Origin: Rhizophagus irregularis
Taxonomy: Eukaryota > Glomeromycota > Glomeromycetes > Glomerales > Glomeraceae
DNA: 64,000 nt
Assembly: GCF_026210795.1 (NCBI RefSeq)
Contig: NC_089436.1
Span: forward strand, 2,356,001-2,420,000
Reading direction: 5' to 3'
The position numbers were made by a program, and so were the translations under genes. The first letter of the stretch is position 1. Each line of letters begins with the position of its first letter. The notes below the pieces were generated by a model, which worked only from the letters and a program-made list of their open reading frames with translations, did not search any database and was not told the origin of the DNA. Positions 24,401-37,639 of the stretch are shown here, piece after piece.

Positions 24401-26168
24401 ATATATCCTCTGAATTAGAAGCTTTGAAAGTTAGTATAAAACGAAATGAAGATGAAAAAAATCAAATTACCTCTCAATTAGAAGAATTGAAGGTAAATGT
24501 AACTAAGGTCGAAGAGCAAAAAAATAAATTAATTCAAGAATCGGAAATGGAGAAAAAGACGCTTGTTGAAGAGCATGAAAATGCCAAAAGAGAGTTGATA
24601 GAAAGTCGTGAAATTGCAGAAAAGGAATTAACAGCTGCTAGTGAAAATGCCAAAAAAGAATTGATGGAATCACGCGAAAATGCTAAAAAAGAATTGATGG
24701 AATCACGCGAAAATGCTAAAAAAGAATTGATGGAATCACGCGAAAATGCTAAAAAAGAATTAATTGAAGCACGCGAAAATGCTCAAAAGGAACTCGAAGC
24801 ATTACAGAAGCAACTTATTGATTTAACCAAGAAAGCCGAATATGCTGAACAACTGAAATCTGAATTAGAACTTAAAGCTCAAGAATTGAAAAAATTGTCT
24901 GAGGACTTTGAAGAAGTTAAGAATGAAAAGGAAAAATTAAAAGCTTCTCAAGAAGCACAAAATAATAGCGAAGTAAGCTCAACACAAAATCTTGAAGACC
25001 TCAAGATAGAGTATGAAAATAAACTTAATGTTTACAAATCGGAAAATGATCAATTAAAACAAAAGATTAAGGATTTGGCATTAGCTAATAAAAATATTCC
25101 TGATACCTTACGAAATACTACACAAGATTATGAAGAAAAAATTGTTGCGTTTGAAGAACAAATTTCTGGTTTGAAACATATAGTACATGAATTAACACGT
25201 GAAAATGTATCAATAGCTGGTGAAAATAAAAAGATATTGGCCGAACAAGAGAAATTAATGGAAGCCCACAAGCAGGTAGAAACCGAATGCCTTAAATTAA
25301 TGGATGAATTAGAACGTTTACACAGTGAATCGCTCAACGGACAAGGCGTATTAAGTTTAACACCACCTGAAGATTCATTTAATATTAATGGAATTAAATC
25401 TGAAGGGAATCAAGAGAGTTCTGAGGATACTCAGAGTGGTGAAGCATCACTGCAGGACAATAACGGACAACAAACTGGTGGTGATTTATCGCGTCTTCAA
25501 TCACTTTTAAACGAAAAACAGACACAATTAGAACGTTTGTCCTCGATGCATAATTCCGAAATACGCGAATTGCGCAAGAAAGTATCTGATTTAGAAAAAT
25601 CAAAACAACGAGAAATCAACATGTTGAATAAAGATGTAGCTGAATTAGAATCTTTAATTGAAAGTAAAATATTTCGAGAAGCGGATTTGGAGGAAGAAAT
25701 TCAACGTGAACAAAGAAATTCCAAACGATTAAAAGATGAAATTGAGGAATTACGAGAGCAAATAAACGAAATTAAGAGTTCAAATGGCGCAACAAATGTA
25801 CTAGAAGCTACACTTGTCGGCGATGGTATAATTTCTAATAATAATTCTGTTAAACCGATCGAAAAGTTAAAGGAAAACGGAACTTCAGGCTTATACTGTG
25901 AGATTTGTGAACAAGAAGGTCACGATATAATCAGTTGCAAAGCAGTATTTGGCTCGAATTCGGCAAATATAACAGAAGATAAAGCAGCCAGTAATGGTAT
26001 ACATAATGAAAGCATTACCGAAGAAAAACCGGTGAGTAATATAGTTTTTAGTGTTTATTGATCTTCATTCAATATATTGAAAAAATTTTTCTTTAGTATT
26101 GTGATAACTGTGAAGAATTTGGACTTCATTGGACAGAAGAATGCCCAAATCAAGATGAGACATTTTAG
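21442..26168 (+). CDS. CLIP1: CLIP-170-type microtubule plus-end protein
   Basis: A plus-end tracking protein that binds EB1 and tubulin tails. Exons 21442-22169, 22341-26031 and 26097-26168 sum to 4491 nt (1496 aa). A Ser/Pro-rich basic N-terminus leads to a single CAP-Gly domain with GKNDG at Gly235-Gly239; the first intron cuts the domain just before KSYFTCPPNSGIF. A second basic Ser-rich linker is followed by more than 1000 residues of coiled coil. Two zinc-knuckle motifs end the protein, from Cys1429 (YCEICEQEGHD) and Cys1475 (YCDNCEEFGLHWTEEC). The extreme C-terminus is DETF, matching the DETF tail of animal CLIP-170 that docks on CAP-Gly domains. The complete CAP-Gly/coil/knuckle/ETF layout is unusual to see in one pass and leaves little doubt. 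Confidence 0.95.
24577..24807. repeat. 33-bp tandem repeat coding an 11-residue coiled-coil repeat
   Basis: Seven units of 33 bp lie inside the CLIP-170 coil. The central ones are nearly identical (ENAKKELMESR), the outer ones diverged. An 11-residue (hendecad) period differs from the heptads around it and would give a locally straighter coil. Near identity of the middle units points to recent expansion. Confidence 0.9.
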
Positions 26169-26755
26169 ATTGTTTCAGTTTGCAAGAGATATTTTAATAA
26201 CTACGAAACTTTAATGTTTTAATTGTATTATTTAATGCCTTTTATTTATATATATATACGATTTGGAAAGTCTTTTGTGATAATATTTTTAAAAAATTAT
26301 TTAAATTATTAGTTACTATCGTTTATTTTACCCTTTTACAATATATATTTATTTTTATTTTATTTTATTTTATTTATTTCATTTCATTTCATTTTATTTT
26401 ATTTTATTTTATTTTATTTATTTTTATTTATTTCATTTTATTTCATTTTATTTATTTTTGCCAAATTGTATTATATTAACAATTATTTTATATTATTACT
26501 TATAATAGATTTAAAATTTTTAATTATTATTTAGTTTTAGTTTTTCAAACATAAATTTTCCATAAAAAAAAAATATATATAATGTTTATAAAATCTGCTA
26601 ACAATCAATTTATTTATTTATAACAAAACTATATATATATATGTAAAATATAATAAAAAAATGTAATAATTTAATTACATCGTCTATATTTATAAAAGTG
26701 TGGTAAATTAAAATTATTATATTAATAGAGCATTAAAAAGTTGTGGTTTCAAATA
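26169..26755. other. AT-rich spacer with TTTTA/TTTCA pentanucleotide tract
   Basis: The convergent spacer between CLIP-170 and ceramidase. At 26339-26458 it holds a variant pentanucleotide array based on ATTTT with TTTCA interruptions. Otherwise no feature is seen. Confidence 0.7.
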
Positions 26756-28071
26756 TCATTCAACTTTACTATTAAGTTTTATTTCTTTCTTTGAAGTTGT
26801 ACTAATTTTAGCAACATAAGGAACAAACCCTAATCCCCATTTAATATTATATTCGTTTTCCTTATGTAATAATATTATTCTAATATAATTACTAAATACA
26901 ATCCAATAATAAGTACCAAACGCAGTGCCAATATGCCACCATCCATGTAATTCCAATAAATGACTTAAAGGCATACCTATTCTACGACGAGCTGCTATTA
27001 ATTGATGGCAAGCTATATTATCAACATTCCATAAGAAAAATCCAAGTCCAAACGTTGTCCAAGATGTAAACAATAATTTTTTCATAAGAATACGTGTTTG
27101 ACCTTTAGGTACTTGTGTTAATAAATAAATCGATCGAAAATTAAGTACTATTACTAATAATGCATATGATATTTGATGAAATACTGGATTGTTGATATAT
27201 AAATAAGCCGCTGTTACACTTAGTGCATATATAAATAAGGCTAATGGTAAAAATAAGCCGAACTTTCTTTTTTCTCCTGTTTCGAAACTATATGAACATT
27301 AATGAAGAAATTAGTTGAATTGCTTCAGAAATATAGTTATGATAGTAGTAAAGTCGCATACATGTCGTGTGTTAAGACACATGCTGCATAGATCACTATA
27401 TAGTTAAATAAGGAAGAAATAATTAGCATAAAAAGAATTCTTTTGAAATTTAAAATTTTTAAACGATACTTTACTTGGAAGTTCATCTAATAATTGAAAT
27501 TCATACAGCAAAGTCATATGAAACCACCAAGATCCTATCCCGATCAATGCAATTGCGGCATAGCCAAATGCGTGACGAAAAGGCAAACCACATTTGAAAG
27601 TAGTGTAAATACCGAAAATTGCCAAAGTGACTTAAAATCAACGACAAAAAAAAAATTATTAAAAAAATATAATCAATTATATTATAAAACATTTGTATGT
27701 TTAATAAATAATAGAAGTATAACTTACTAAAAATAAGATTTGTTGTAGTATTGATGAATTCGGCGATATATTTATGAACTATATAATTTTCCTTAAAAAT
27801 ACCAAGAAATAAAATGTTAAAGAATATAGGGCATATTTTTAAATACGAATAAAAACAAATAATTCACAGCCCACCAATTAATTTTAAAGAGGTGAATTGA
27901 TAAATTATAATTATTATAGTCTTACTTCGCACCAATCCAAAGTTGCCGTTCTGAAAAAAAGTGTGTTTATTATTAGATTAAAATAATAGCTAAATAAATA
28001 AAATAATGCTGTGTTTATTGAACTTACGTTTCTCCCCAAAAAGGTAATAGAGTTTCTTTCATTTCATTCAT
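26756..28071 (-). CDS. YPC1: Alkaline ceramidase (YPC1/YDC1/ACER family)
   Basis: A multi-pass ER/Golgi membrane enzyme that splits ceramide to sphingoid base and fatty acid. Six exons, 28071-28028, 27950-27926, 27791-27728, 27630-27475, 27395-27362 and 27287-26756, sum to 786 nt (261 aa). The signature residues are in place: Asp20-Trp21 and Glu23-Asn25 in LDWCEENYIV, Glu34 in IAEF, His82 in GSWWFHM, and His199/His203 in ELHGWWHIG, which bind the active-site zinc in this family. LLDELPMIYAA and CHQLIAARRR also fit. Exons 2 and 5 are only 25 and 34 nt. Seven hydrophobic segments are expected. No fault seen. Confidence 0.94.
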
Positions 28072-30218
28072 TGTGAAAAAAATTTAATTCAACATATATT
28101 TATATCAACTCTGAGAGAAAGGGTATAGCAATATCTCGTGATATTTATAAAAAAACCAGAATGGGCTGTGTAAAACAATGATTCAGTTTAGCCCCTACAA
28201 AATCTTTGCATCGCTCAAGATCTAGTAATATGTACTGATCACAGATCTACTGTGGCTGTAATGGTATCGTGTAATGTAATTTGATTATGCCTTCTTGACT
28301 GCACGTGGTTAGATACTTTATTATCATGTCATATAGGCTTGCCAATCCAATGTGGCTTTTTTTATTGTTTAATTTCCCGTGATAACAAATAAAAAATAAG
28401 CTTGTCGATCCCAATTAAAAAAAATTTGTGTTACCTTAATTATAAACGTTTTGAGATAATTTTACACTCGTTGCAATTGATTTTGTTATTTTTCTATACA
28501 CTAATTCTTGAAAATCAATGAAATGGTATTTTACCATATAAAGTTGTTTGATATTAATTGTTATACTCTTTTTATTTTTCTTTAATGTGATTAAATTAAT
28601 TTTATCGCTATTATATAATAAAGAAAGAATAAAATATTAAAATTATTGGTAATATAGCTTACGCGTTCCTTATATTATACTTAATGGTATAATGGCATAA
28701 TCTCTATTTAATAGTTTTTTTTATATTGAAATTAGAGTAGAGTTATTTAGGTATGTGCTAATTTTGAGTATTTTAAGTAATTTTTCTTGAATGAAGAGTA
28801 TAAAGCTAAAACTACTTTAGTGAATCTGCTGTATGCACCAATTTGTGACACGACCGTTATCAGCAGTTTTTCTCTGTTCGTCCTCAACAAGATAATAAGT
28901 TGGAACCAATTATTTACGCTATTTTATATTTTATTCATTTACTATTTTCTTCTTTTAAAACAATTACCATCTATAACATATTTTTATTTTTTATGATTTA
29001 TATTTTAATATGGCTCTATGCCCCAATTCTGGATAAACTGGGCCACTCGTTCTACTGAATTGGTACAGGTGTATAGAGAACACAAAAGAGGTACAATGAA
29101 AAGAAACAAAATAAAATATCTATAAACTTCAGTTTAATCCAATATCATATCTAACAATTATAAAGTTAAACTATATCTACTGTTTTTAAAACTTATAGCT
29201 TGAATCCTGAGTGAATTTTTTTTCTTTAACCATTATCCCATTAATCTGCTGCATCTTGTTACAATCTTTCTTCTTTAAGAAGTTTCTCTTCAAGTTGAAA
29301 GGAATGTATTTATATCAATTCAAGTTTACACAGCTTTTAATATACTTATAGTATTGCCCAAATTTTAAAGTACATACTACATAATTAACTTGCATTTTTT
29401 TCCTTTTTGTATTATTTTAAAAGATTTGACTTCTAGTTTAATTAGATTATAAGTGTAATTATTTGGAAAAGAGTTTCTGTTGTTATTGATTCAGAAATAT
29501 CTTTGGCTAAAACCAGGATTTCTTATGTAAATTACTAATGAAATGCAGTTTTTAAAAATTCTTTATTACAAACAAGGTAAAATATAGGGAAAAAATGGAT
29601 TTTAGCAATGTAAAAGTAGCTAATATTTTATAAAAGTTATACATTAATAAAAATTTTTTTAAAAAAACAATTACATTTAATTCAGATTATAATAATTCAG
29701 GCTATACTTGTAGTCAAAACTTTCTAATGCAAAGGTATCCAAATTTGAAATTAATGCCAAAATCCAAAATTATAGCCAAAACTTTATATAGGCCAAAATT
29801 ATTTTTATTATAGATTAAAAATCTGAACCCATTTTTTTATTATTTATTAATTATTATTTATTTTATTATGAAAAATTGGCATTTATTTATTTTATTATAT
29901 TATGTTATTTATTTATTAATTATCATTATACTTAATTATTATTATTATACTAAATGCTAAATTGCAAAAAAAAAAAAAAATTAAAATTACTATTTAATTT
30001 CCTCAATATCAAAATCTTTTCATTTCATATTAAAAATTCAAGATTTAATATTTATATCTAAAGTAATATCTAGAATCTAGATCATATAATTGAAATATAT
30101 TAATAAAACAATAATTATATCAATTATATATATTTTCATCATATATATAAAAATTCAAAATCATCAGCTTTCAGTTTATTACTAATTTTAACAATAGTAT
30201 TAATTATTTTTTTATATA
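28072..30218. other. Gene-free region at the start of the repeat-rich half
   Basis: AT-rich sequence, with the ceramidase promoter at its left end. Only short open frames without family resemblance are present (for example 28787-28996, hydrophobic and unsupported). I see no gene. Confidence 0.4.
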
Positions 30219-30693
30219 CAGTCAGCCTCCTCTACAATCACACCCCTCAGGACCATCCAATGGTGTGATTATAATAAGGTGTGCCTATTGGTGAGGGTTA
30301 AATATATAATCACACATATATAAATTTTTAAGTAAACGTGATTATATATATATATATATATATAAAATAATTAAGTAAAAAAGTTTTATATGTAAAATAT
30401 ACCAAATTTTTGAAAAATAAAAAACTTAAATTTTTCCTCATGGTAAAACAACAAAATAATAAAATGAAACGCACAGTTATTTTATAAATCACGTGATTTG
30501 TGTGCTTATGCAGAGGAAATTTTACATATATTTACTATAATATATATGGGACCGACGTTTGGTGTGATTGTACTTATAACTAATAAAGTGATTATAAAAG
30601 GGGTATTTATATATAAAAAAATCTGGACTAAAAAATGTGTGCCTTAAGGAGAGGAGTTCTTATATGGGAGATGCCTATAAAGGGGGTCGACTG
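30219..30693. mobile_element. Non-autonomous pogo/Tc1-like MITE
   Basis: A 475-bp unit begins CAGTCAGCCTCCTCTACA and ends with the inverted equivalent of CAGTCGACCCCCTTTATA (13 of 18 positions alike). It is flanked on both sides by TA, the Tc1/mariner/pogo target. It has no coding capacity and contains an (AT)n run near 30343. The weak terminal identity suggests an old copy. Confidence 0.6.
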
Positions 30694-32269
30694 TATAGAA
30701 TTTTCCGAAGTATTTAATAGTATAGTAAAATAATTCACATTTAGCATTTGTAATATAACAAATAACTGGAAATTGGAAAAAATAAGTAAAAATAAAAAAA
30801 GATTGTAAAAAATAAAAAAAGTATGTGGATTTATAAGTTTAAACTTTAAAGGATAAAGACAAATTACAAAAAAAAATATTTTAAATTTAGATTGATTAAT
30901 TTAATGATTTTAAATTTTTAATCTAATAATAGTTTTATTTTTAGATTTTAAATTTAAATGAAATTAAAAGCTATTTTGCTTAATTCATCATATTATTCCT
31001 AATGTGTGAAAAATAAAAATAATATAAATTACTTGGTTAATATTTTGTAACAACTTAAAATATTGTTATGATCTTCATCATTAACTTCATTCTTCATACT
31101 CTTTAAAATCTCTATAAGACAGTTAAAGTCTTCATTTTCCAATTGAATTTTAAAATAATTCCATTACTGGGTAATTATATTAGAAGTAGTTATTTTATCT
31201 AAGAAAAAGGACTTTATAATGGAATGAAAATTTTGGCTGATAAGCTAATAATTTAAGATATAAAAGTTTTTGTTAGCTTTTGTTAGTATATATCTAGTAA
31301 AAAATAAGCAATTATAATTTCAAATTTCATATACTTTCCTTTTAAATGATTTGCAATTTCTCTATTCATGTTTTCTCTGAGCTCAAGTAGAACCCCGAGC
31401 AATACTGAAATAGATAACAAGAAATAACGTGTAAAATAGACTAAAATAATCATGAAAATCTTTCCTTTTTTAGATAAATTTTGATAATATTAGTAAGAAA
31501 TATATTACTTTATTTAATAACTGACTGACATTATCATAATTCTGACCCTGAAAAAATGCGTAAAGCTAATAGTAAATTTTTACCAATTTCCTATAACATA
31601 TTTATATATTATTTGGGGTCCTGCTCAAGTTTATGTTAAGTAACAAATCTTTAGGCCAAAATTTTATTTTTGAGAATAAGAGCATATGGAATGTACATTA
31701 AAGATCTCAACATTTTCAAATATATTGGAAGGCAATGTATATATAAACTTTTTTTTTGTCTAACCGCTTAATATTAAGACTTGGCAACATTATATAGACA
31801 TTATTCTATTTAGAATATTTCGTCTATTTTACTAAATCTTATTCTACTAAATGTTATAAGGAAAAAATTTGAAATATTTTGAGAAAATCAGTTTATATAT
31901 GAAATTATTTTGTCATACAAGTATAGTTTTATAAATGATTTGTGAATTATTACATATTACATCATATATACTTTAATGAGAATCTGAAAATATACTAATT
32001 TATGTTGCACATGCCAATAATGCATTATAGCAGAGTGAAAGTAAAAAAAATAAAGTGTAATCCTAAATTTAGTTATGGAGTAGTAGTAAAAAAATATTAT
32101 TGATTTTTTAAGTATTTTTCATAATAATAAGCAATAGTAGATAGCAATTTAAACAAAAAACTTTTGTGAAAATTCAATACCCCATATGCTATATTATTCA
32201 ATTGTTATCTTAACTGATATTTCTTAACTTTTATCCATCTACTAGAAGAACAATAAACATATTTCTTAT
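30694..32269. other. Gene-free AT-rich stretch
   Basis: No supported gene, RNA or element boundary is seen; probably eroded repeats. Confidence 0.35.
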
Positions 32270-33907
32270 ATGGTGGGTTAATTTGATTGGATTAATTATT
32301 CCAATATATTTTGAGTAACTTTTTCTAAATAAAGCATAAAACTCATTGCAAGCTAAAGCATACTCTTTTTGCATTTCAAGATTAATAACCATCTGTTCTT
32401 TTCTAAGTATATCTAAGAATTTCTTTCTATCAGGAATACCATCATTTCTTATTTCTCAAACTTGTTTTGTCAAAATTTAGGTCTTTTTTTATAATTTATG
32501 CAAATACTGCTAGATAACTGTTGCATAGAAATTTTCAAAACTATAATGATAATAGTATTTACTATTTAGGAATTAAGAATCCCCAAGATTTCTTCATTGA
32601 CCTTTCTAAACTTCTTAAAAAATACTTTGTTATAGATTAGAGGATCTAACCCAGAATAGGCAGATCATGCATAGCGATTTTTATCCTGCAAGTAATATAT
32701 TTTACAATTATACTAGGTAATCATACATGCAGATTATATAGTACAAAAAAACATGTTATTGAAATATTATTTAGTCAAAAGTAATAATCTATAATTAAAA
32801 CATTGCTCAGAATTGATAAGTCAAAACAGTTAAACAATTGTGATTTCTGCCCCATCTCTTAATCTTATTGTGGTACCTTTTGGCTAATTAAGATATTTGT
32901 GGATGGTAATAAGTTATTTTGTTTTGCAAACAGAGATGAGATAAATATTTTGTTTGTATTACCCTCTTTTGATCTACCAATCTGCGAAAAATAGAGTGGA
33001 TGCATCTTTTGGCTATTGTTCACGATCTGATGAAATTCTAAAAGGACACATTTCTGTCTTTTAGCTAACTCTTACTGTAATTATTTTTCAGCTAATTCTT
33101 GTTGAGATAATCTATCAGCTAATTGACATTTCTTATAATCTGACCAACTTTTGGCATAATAAAAGTCAGCATGTCTAGAATGATACCTTCTTGAACAAAA
33201 ACTCCAAATTCCATGCTATATCTATAATCAAAATTAAGCATATTTAGAAACTTCTTATCCTCAAGAGTGTTATCCTTTCAAGTTTCAAACTGCTTCCCAA
33301 ACTTGTTTTGCCAGAGTTTTAGGCCTTCTCTTATAATTTTGATAAGCATTTTGGATAAGTTGTGCACCCCCATCCTTAGTTTTAGCTTTGGAGCATTCAG
33401 TATTCCAATGGTGTTTCATTAAATTTTTAGATTTAATCTTATATCTATGCTTGTGCCATCCATTAAAATATGTCTTTTTTGGTTTTATATCAGTAATCTT
33501 TACTAATTTTCAGCAATTGAAATAAATAGCCATATTACTCTTATGGATTCTGAGCTGATGATAGTCAGAATTAACCATCTTGCCATTCTCGAATCCTAAC
33601 ACTTACAGCCCATGCATGTATCATACTTCCACTCTATTCTGATTATTTTTTTGAAGTTAGTATCATAACAATAATTTACAATATATACGCTAACATATTT
33701 CATATCATATTCAGGATGATTATTAATAGGTTTAGATATAATCTTATTAAACTGCTCATCTAAAATAATATTAAAAGCTAATCCAGACATGTTTATTAAC
33801 GAATTGGTTGATTTTATCGATTTATAGTAATTCTTTATCAACTTATACTTATGAATATCATGATTCAAATTCGTCACAGACAGCTTTATAATATAGTACT
33901 TATACAC
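32270..33907 (-). pseudogene. Relic of an unrecognised repeat-associated gene
   Basis: The intact part is 33907-33596 (103 codons, containing PEYDMKYVSVYIVNYCYD, ending CMGCKC). Downstream on the same strand are broken but protein-like pieces, such as KHHWNTECSKAKTKDGGAQL near 33400 and LLEFHQIVNNSQKMHP near 33020, interrupted by several stops. It looks like a decayed transposon-borne gene. I cannot name the family. Confidence 0.35.
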
Positions 33908-34139
33908 TTTATGATTTATTTCATGCTTAAAACCTCACTATAGTACATTTGTAGCATACTCACATACTGTGTATTTATTTCTATAATTAAAGTTTTTCCA
34001 ATGCATAAAGTTAACATAATGTGATACACTAAAATTGAAAACCAGGAGACCTTCACATGTGCGTTATACACTTACACTATTAATACTTAAAATATGATTG
34101 CAGTAATGCACAAAGATGAAAAATAAAATGTCATATAGA

Positions 34140-34779
34140 TAGAGCTTAGATCCAGATTATCCGTTGATATTCACTGAATATGTCCGTTCAAAGGTTATAA
34201 ATCCAGATATCCAGATATCAATTCTAAATATTAATCTGGATGGTAAAATTTGGATATTTATAGAATATTTATTGAGTTATTTTTAAATTTTATTCGTATT
34301 CTAATTATGGCCACCAGATTCTAAAAGAACCTTAAAAGCTGAATTATTGTTATTGTTGTTGTTTCGTCATCTATATTTTAACATTTATCAAAATCTAGGT
34401 AATTCTCAATATTACTATCTACTGTACTTCTATTATATTACGTTTTTGGCTAGTAGACATCCTGTTTTTTTAAGCTTTTTTTGAAATAACTCTAGACTAC
34501 TTATTCAGATGGGAATGTTAATTAAACTAATTTCATTCCAAAAAAATACATATGGCCATATGGGATTAATATTAAGTAATATTCCATTGTTAAAATTTTA
34601 TTACATCATGTTTACATTATATTTACATTATATCCTAAGATATCTGGATTATATTCAGTGAATATCCTATTTTCTTAAGCAAAATCCAGATATCCTATCT
34701 AAAAGTGAACAGATATATCTATAATTTTAGGATATTCACTGAATAATCCATTAGGATCATTTACCGGATCTAAGCTCTA
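34140..34779. mobile_element. hAT-type MITE with perfect 8-bp target duplication
   Basis: A 640-bp unit has ends TAGAGCTTAGATCC and its exact inverse, flanked by the identical 8-mer CATATAGA at 34132-34139 and 34780-34787. An 8-bp duplication and ends starting T-A-G-x-G fit the hAT superfamily. Subterminal ATATTCACTGAATA palindromes and CCAGATATC motifs occur at both ends. It has no coding capacity. Confidence 0.88.
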
Positions 34780-34867
34780 CATATAGAATATGCAAAATAA
34801 TTTGAGTTTAACAGAAGTATAATGACTGTTCAATGCTAAATCCTTGCTTTCTTAATTTTTTTTGCAG

Positions 34868-36180
34868 TCATAAATCATAATGCTCTTAGTTTTCTTTGTA
34901 TTAGTAGTGCTCCTAATTTTCTTTATAGTCGCAGTACTTTTAGTTTTTTTCGTAATCACAGTGCTTTTAGTTTTCTTGACGCTTCCAGTAGAAGAATTAA
35001 TCATTTTCGTAGTCATCTTCTTAGATCCACCTTTACTTCACATAAAGTCTTTTATTGTTTTCATACTTTCAAACAATAAACACTAATTTACAAGAAATTG
35101 AGAATGTTAGTTTTATGATCTTTGTATTTTATTTCTTCTGAAACCTATTTATACAAACCTCATATTCCAATAAGCCCATTACTGTTTTATGAACTTTTGC
35201 CATGTCCACTCATGTCTTAGGTAACGGAAATGTTGATATTACTTCCATAGTATAGATTTCTGTATATTTTAGTTGAAACTCATAAATAGTCAGCTCATTT
35301 ACTGTAAAACACAGAGTTAGTAATGGTAACAAAAATTAAGAGAGGAATTCAGAAATCAGAAATCAGAACTTACTATATAATTGTAGCCCATATAGCTTGA
35401 CCAATGTGATATCGGAACTTAAGTTAAGCTCCACAAACTAATTCATTAAAGTTTTTAGTATCTTTGCAATTTTCATCTGAACACCTATCAATTTTTTTTC
35501 TGTTAGATTAGCATTTATCATCTGCCTTACCAGAATTACAATCTCTTACATTTGCCTTTAGTGTATGAAGCACACCAATATTGTTTATTTTTAGTAAAAA
35601 ATTCAGAGAGGATGGGCGCCAAAACATTGATTATGTATGTTCCTTTGAACATCAGGTCAAGAAGCCAATTCACATTTTCCATTAGTTTTATCCTATAAGG
35701 TTAGTCTTATACTTTCATTAGTCATTAGTCTTATAGTCTCATTACATTTTTGATGAAGTAATATACTCACATGCGACTCACGAATTCTAACGCATAGACC
35801 TTCTCAAATGAAGTAATATTTTCTTCTTTTTGTTATTTTAATTTCTCTTTAGTGATTTTGATATCACAATCAATCACATTGTCCAAAAATATCTTAATAT
35901 CTTGCTCCATATTATCTTTTGTTTTTTCTTTTTTTCTCCTCATATCGATACGCATCTGTTCAACGATACTTTAATCTAGCGTATTTAAGAAATCATCCTT
36001 ATAATTAGAATTGAAGAAAATAATGTTATAATATTCTGGCTTCATTTTTGGCAGATTTTCGTCAAGCTGATATTGTATCAGACTTTCTCTGATACAAATC
36101 CTATTTACAATCCAGTTGGTGCTTTTTCTGCCAACGATCATTTGATCTGCATTATATTCGTCATTCTTCTCTTCTTTAAT
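34868..36180 (-). pseudogene. Decayed open frames, unknown family
   Basis: On the minus strand about 36175-35845 can be read with a single stop (containing VGRKSTNWIVNRICIRESL and MEQDIKIFLDNVIDCDIKI). The piece at 35060-34880 encodes a run of short KKTKST-type repeats after a stop. The two may belong to one old gene or to two. No domain is recognised. Confidence 0.3.
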
Positions 36181-37085
36181 ATCTCGGTATGCTTTATTCC
36201 TTACAATTCAGTACTAAAGTACAGTTGGATTTTTTTATTAACCAGAAGGACGAGTTGAATTATATAAGCAAATTACTAAAGTACAGTTGGAAGTAATTTA
36301 TATCTTGACTAAGTCACATCATTAGTGGTCACATAATAACTTCCGCAGTTGTTATGTCACAGTAGGTCTGATCATTCAGAATTTTGATCAGTTTTTAGTT
36401 AAATAATATTAATTAATAAATTGGTGTAATTCAATTAGTGACCCAATTTTTCTGAACTAAAAAAAAATGGAATTATTTTGATCATATTTTAAAATAGGCA
36501 AAGCACAACAAAAACAAATATGCTGATTGGTTATTTGAAATTTTTTTGCAATTAACGATCTGTATACTTAATTTTAATTTTAATCATATGTTCAGATTGG
36601 CTAACGGATTTTGCAATCAAAAACCTGAACAATTAGTAATAAACTGGCCTAGTGACACAGTCTTTCAAATTGAAATTTAAGGCCAGCGATATTCAGAAAA
36701 GCAAATTAAATGATTTATAAAACAGGGTATTCTGTTTTTTCTGAAAAAACATATTTTTAAAGGAGATCCAACCAGGTTATATATTTTTTTTTATTTGTAT
36801 ATCATTGCTACAATGTTATTTTTTATATTAATAAAGTTTATAACATAACTTTGAATTATGAGAGTTAGTTTGTATACTGCAATAAAGTAAACATAAATCA
36901 ATATATAACTGTGGAAATTCAGATATATAGCGCAATATTCACATTATGTGAAAGTCATAGGTAGGACCTCAGATCTTGCATGTGACCAAAATGCTCTTCA
37001 ATTGTTCGAATTTGTGGATCAGTAAGCTTTGAAATAGCTTTACACTATATGATATGAACAGTTTAATCTTATCTACTCCAATTCT
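36181..37085. other. Gene-free AT-rich stretch
   Basis: No supported feature. The last 100 bases may continue the reading of the fragment at 37086-37451 after a stop. Confidence 0.35.
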
Positions 37086-37451
37086 CTAAAACAACTTAAA
37101 AATCTTCACAGCTTTTTGAGTTTTTTTACATAAAGTATCCTTAGTAAATCTATCAGAAAGATGTTCCATTATATTATCATACACTTGATTTCTTGCTGAT
37201 TGATCACTAACTCCTCTTTGAGCATTCTTAATTTCTTCAACTTTCTCTTTATACATTTTCACATAATAATACCAACACAAAATTTCTTTTTGAATTGCTT
37301 TTGTAGCACATATCTCTGCTCTACACGCTTTTTGGAATAGGCAGGCTAAAGTCTTAGGTATTGAAGCTTTTAAATTATCCTCAGCTACTTCATTATTTTT
37401 AATAGTTTCTCCCCTAACAGATGTAGATAATTCTTGCAATAAGCCCTGCAA
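37086..37451 (-). CDS. Fragment of a Lys-rich hypothetical protein family
   Basis: A 121-codon frame, Lys/Glu-rich and helical in look (KMYKEKVEEIKNAQRG, then MEHLSDRFTKDTLCKKTQKA). It resembles hypothetical proteins expanded in such fungi, in which this block precedes a short C-terminal segment. Here a stop follows KIFKLF, and similar codons go on below it, so the copy may be truncated. Function unknown. Confidence 0.4.
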   Translation of the reverse strand: MQGLLQELSTSVRGETIKNNEVAEDNLKASIPKTLACLFQKACRAEICATKAIQKEILCWYYYVKMYKEKVEEIKNAQRGVSDQSARNQVYDNIMEHLSDRFTKDTLCKKTQKAVKIFKLF

Positions 37452-37639
37452 AATATAGTGCTCATAGCCATGAGAGGGCTAGTTTCACGATTTTGGTTAG
37501 AAGTAATTGGCATATACATGTCATCAGTAAGTAAAACTTTATATATTCTAATATATTTCCAAAATGGTTAATTATTTTTTTCAATAGATGTAATAAAGAA
37601 GTAACAGCAAATTTAGTTAACAAATCATAAATGAAAAAA

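Noticed and set aside
28787-28996. Hydrophobic 69-codon frame as a small membrane protein
   Set aside because: No family resemblance, poor start context and composition like the surrounding AT-rich DNA.
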